Of a stretch of 64,000 nucleotides of DNA, positions 63,665 through 64,000 are shown one piece after another. Below the pieces are notes generated by a model, which searched no databases, had not been told where the DNA came from, and saw only the letters and a list, made by a program, of their open reading frames with translations. Every line of letters begins with the position of its first letter. Position 1 is the stretch's first letter. Source of the stretch: Sapria himalayana (Eukaryota > Streptophyta > Magnoliopsida > Malpighiales > Rafflesiaceae); contig JAREIK010000779.1 of NCBI GenBank assembly GCA_029783825.1, positions 1 to 64,000 of the forward strand, given 5' to 3'. The position numbers were made by a program, and so were the translations under genes.

Positions 63665-64000
63665 TATCTATTTACAAATATATAGTTAGATAGATATTGT
63701 CTATATATATAGATTGACTGATAGTCTAATAGATAGAAAGATAGTTTGATAGTAAGATGGATAGATAGTTTGAAAGATAGATAGTTAGATAGTTACATCG
63801 ATTAACATATAGATATATAGATATATAAATAAATAAATAAATAGATAGATAGATAGATAAATAGATAGACATAGAGATAGAAAGGCATAAAGAGAGATAG
63901 ACATATAGACAGATAGACATATAGACAATTAGATAAACACATAGATTCATAGAATGATAATCTAAAAGGAAAATAAAGAGATCAAGAGATAGACATATAG
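63665..64000 (-). repeat. GATA array 4 (start), with an initial hairpin
   Basis: Opens with CTATCTATTT in TCTA orientation, then after about 20 bases turns to TAGTTAGATAGATA. The two arms can pair as a hairpin. From about 63,720 to the window edge it is TAGA-oriented. It is truncated by the window, so its length is unknown. Confidence 0.9.

Overview
The window looks like repeat-dominated nuclear DNA of a flowering plant. The evidence is plant-type L1/LINE elements (a DUF4283-like ORF1 with a zinc knuckle, and an ORF2 with endonuclease, reverse transcriptase, zf-RVT and RVT_3-type RNase H regions), CACTA (En/Spm) DNA transposons with tnp2-type and Transposase_24-type genes, and one spliced exon resembling the nucleolar protein UTP6. 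The species cannot be named from this. No intact protein-coding gene was found, and no LTR retrotransposon was recognised.

Layout. 1-10,480: a giant degenerate TCTA (=GATA) tetranucleotide array. 10,481-23,095: an old minus-strand LINE (LINE-2) whose 3' UTR is split by a complete 6.4 kb minus-strand LINE (LINE-1, 10,848-17,234) with a perfect 13-bp target duplication. 23,096-23,870: a plus-strand reverse transcriptase fragment of a third LINE, joined head to head to LINE-2. 24,646-24,840: a broken UTP6 exon. 26,163-36,267: a roughly 10.1 kb minus-strand CACTA element (CACTA-A) with 3-bp GAT target duplications, decayed tnp2-like and TNPA-like genes, and an AT-rich tandem repeat in its 5' part. 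36,335-41,150: AT-rich sequence without recognised genes. 41,150-41,496: the right end of another CACTA element (CACTA-C). 41,497-46,066: an array in TAGA orientation, ending at a palindrome. 46,724-49,893: remains of a plus-strand CACTA element (CACTA-B) with a TNPA-like pseudogene, a GC-rich trinucleotide block and a right terminal repeat. 50,155-50,490: another CACTA-like end. 50,491-61,320: a second giant TCTA array. 61,330-63,664: AT-rich sequence ending in a third copy of the CACTA-B tail. 63,665-64,000: start of a further array.

The most interesting pattern is that every tetranucleotide array touches or contains sequence from one CACTA end family (motifs like TAGCTAGGGA and TAGCGACGGA). 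Three arrays begin at, or within the terminal few hundred bases of, such an end; the fourth contains an isolated island of it. The arrays total about 26 kb (about 41% of the window), switch strand at palindromic points, and carry internal segmental duplications of 40 bp up to about 1.5 kb. This suggests that these arrays and CACTA ends share a history, either through seeding at transposon ends or through insertion preference. That link is inference.
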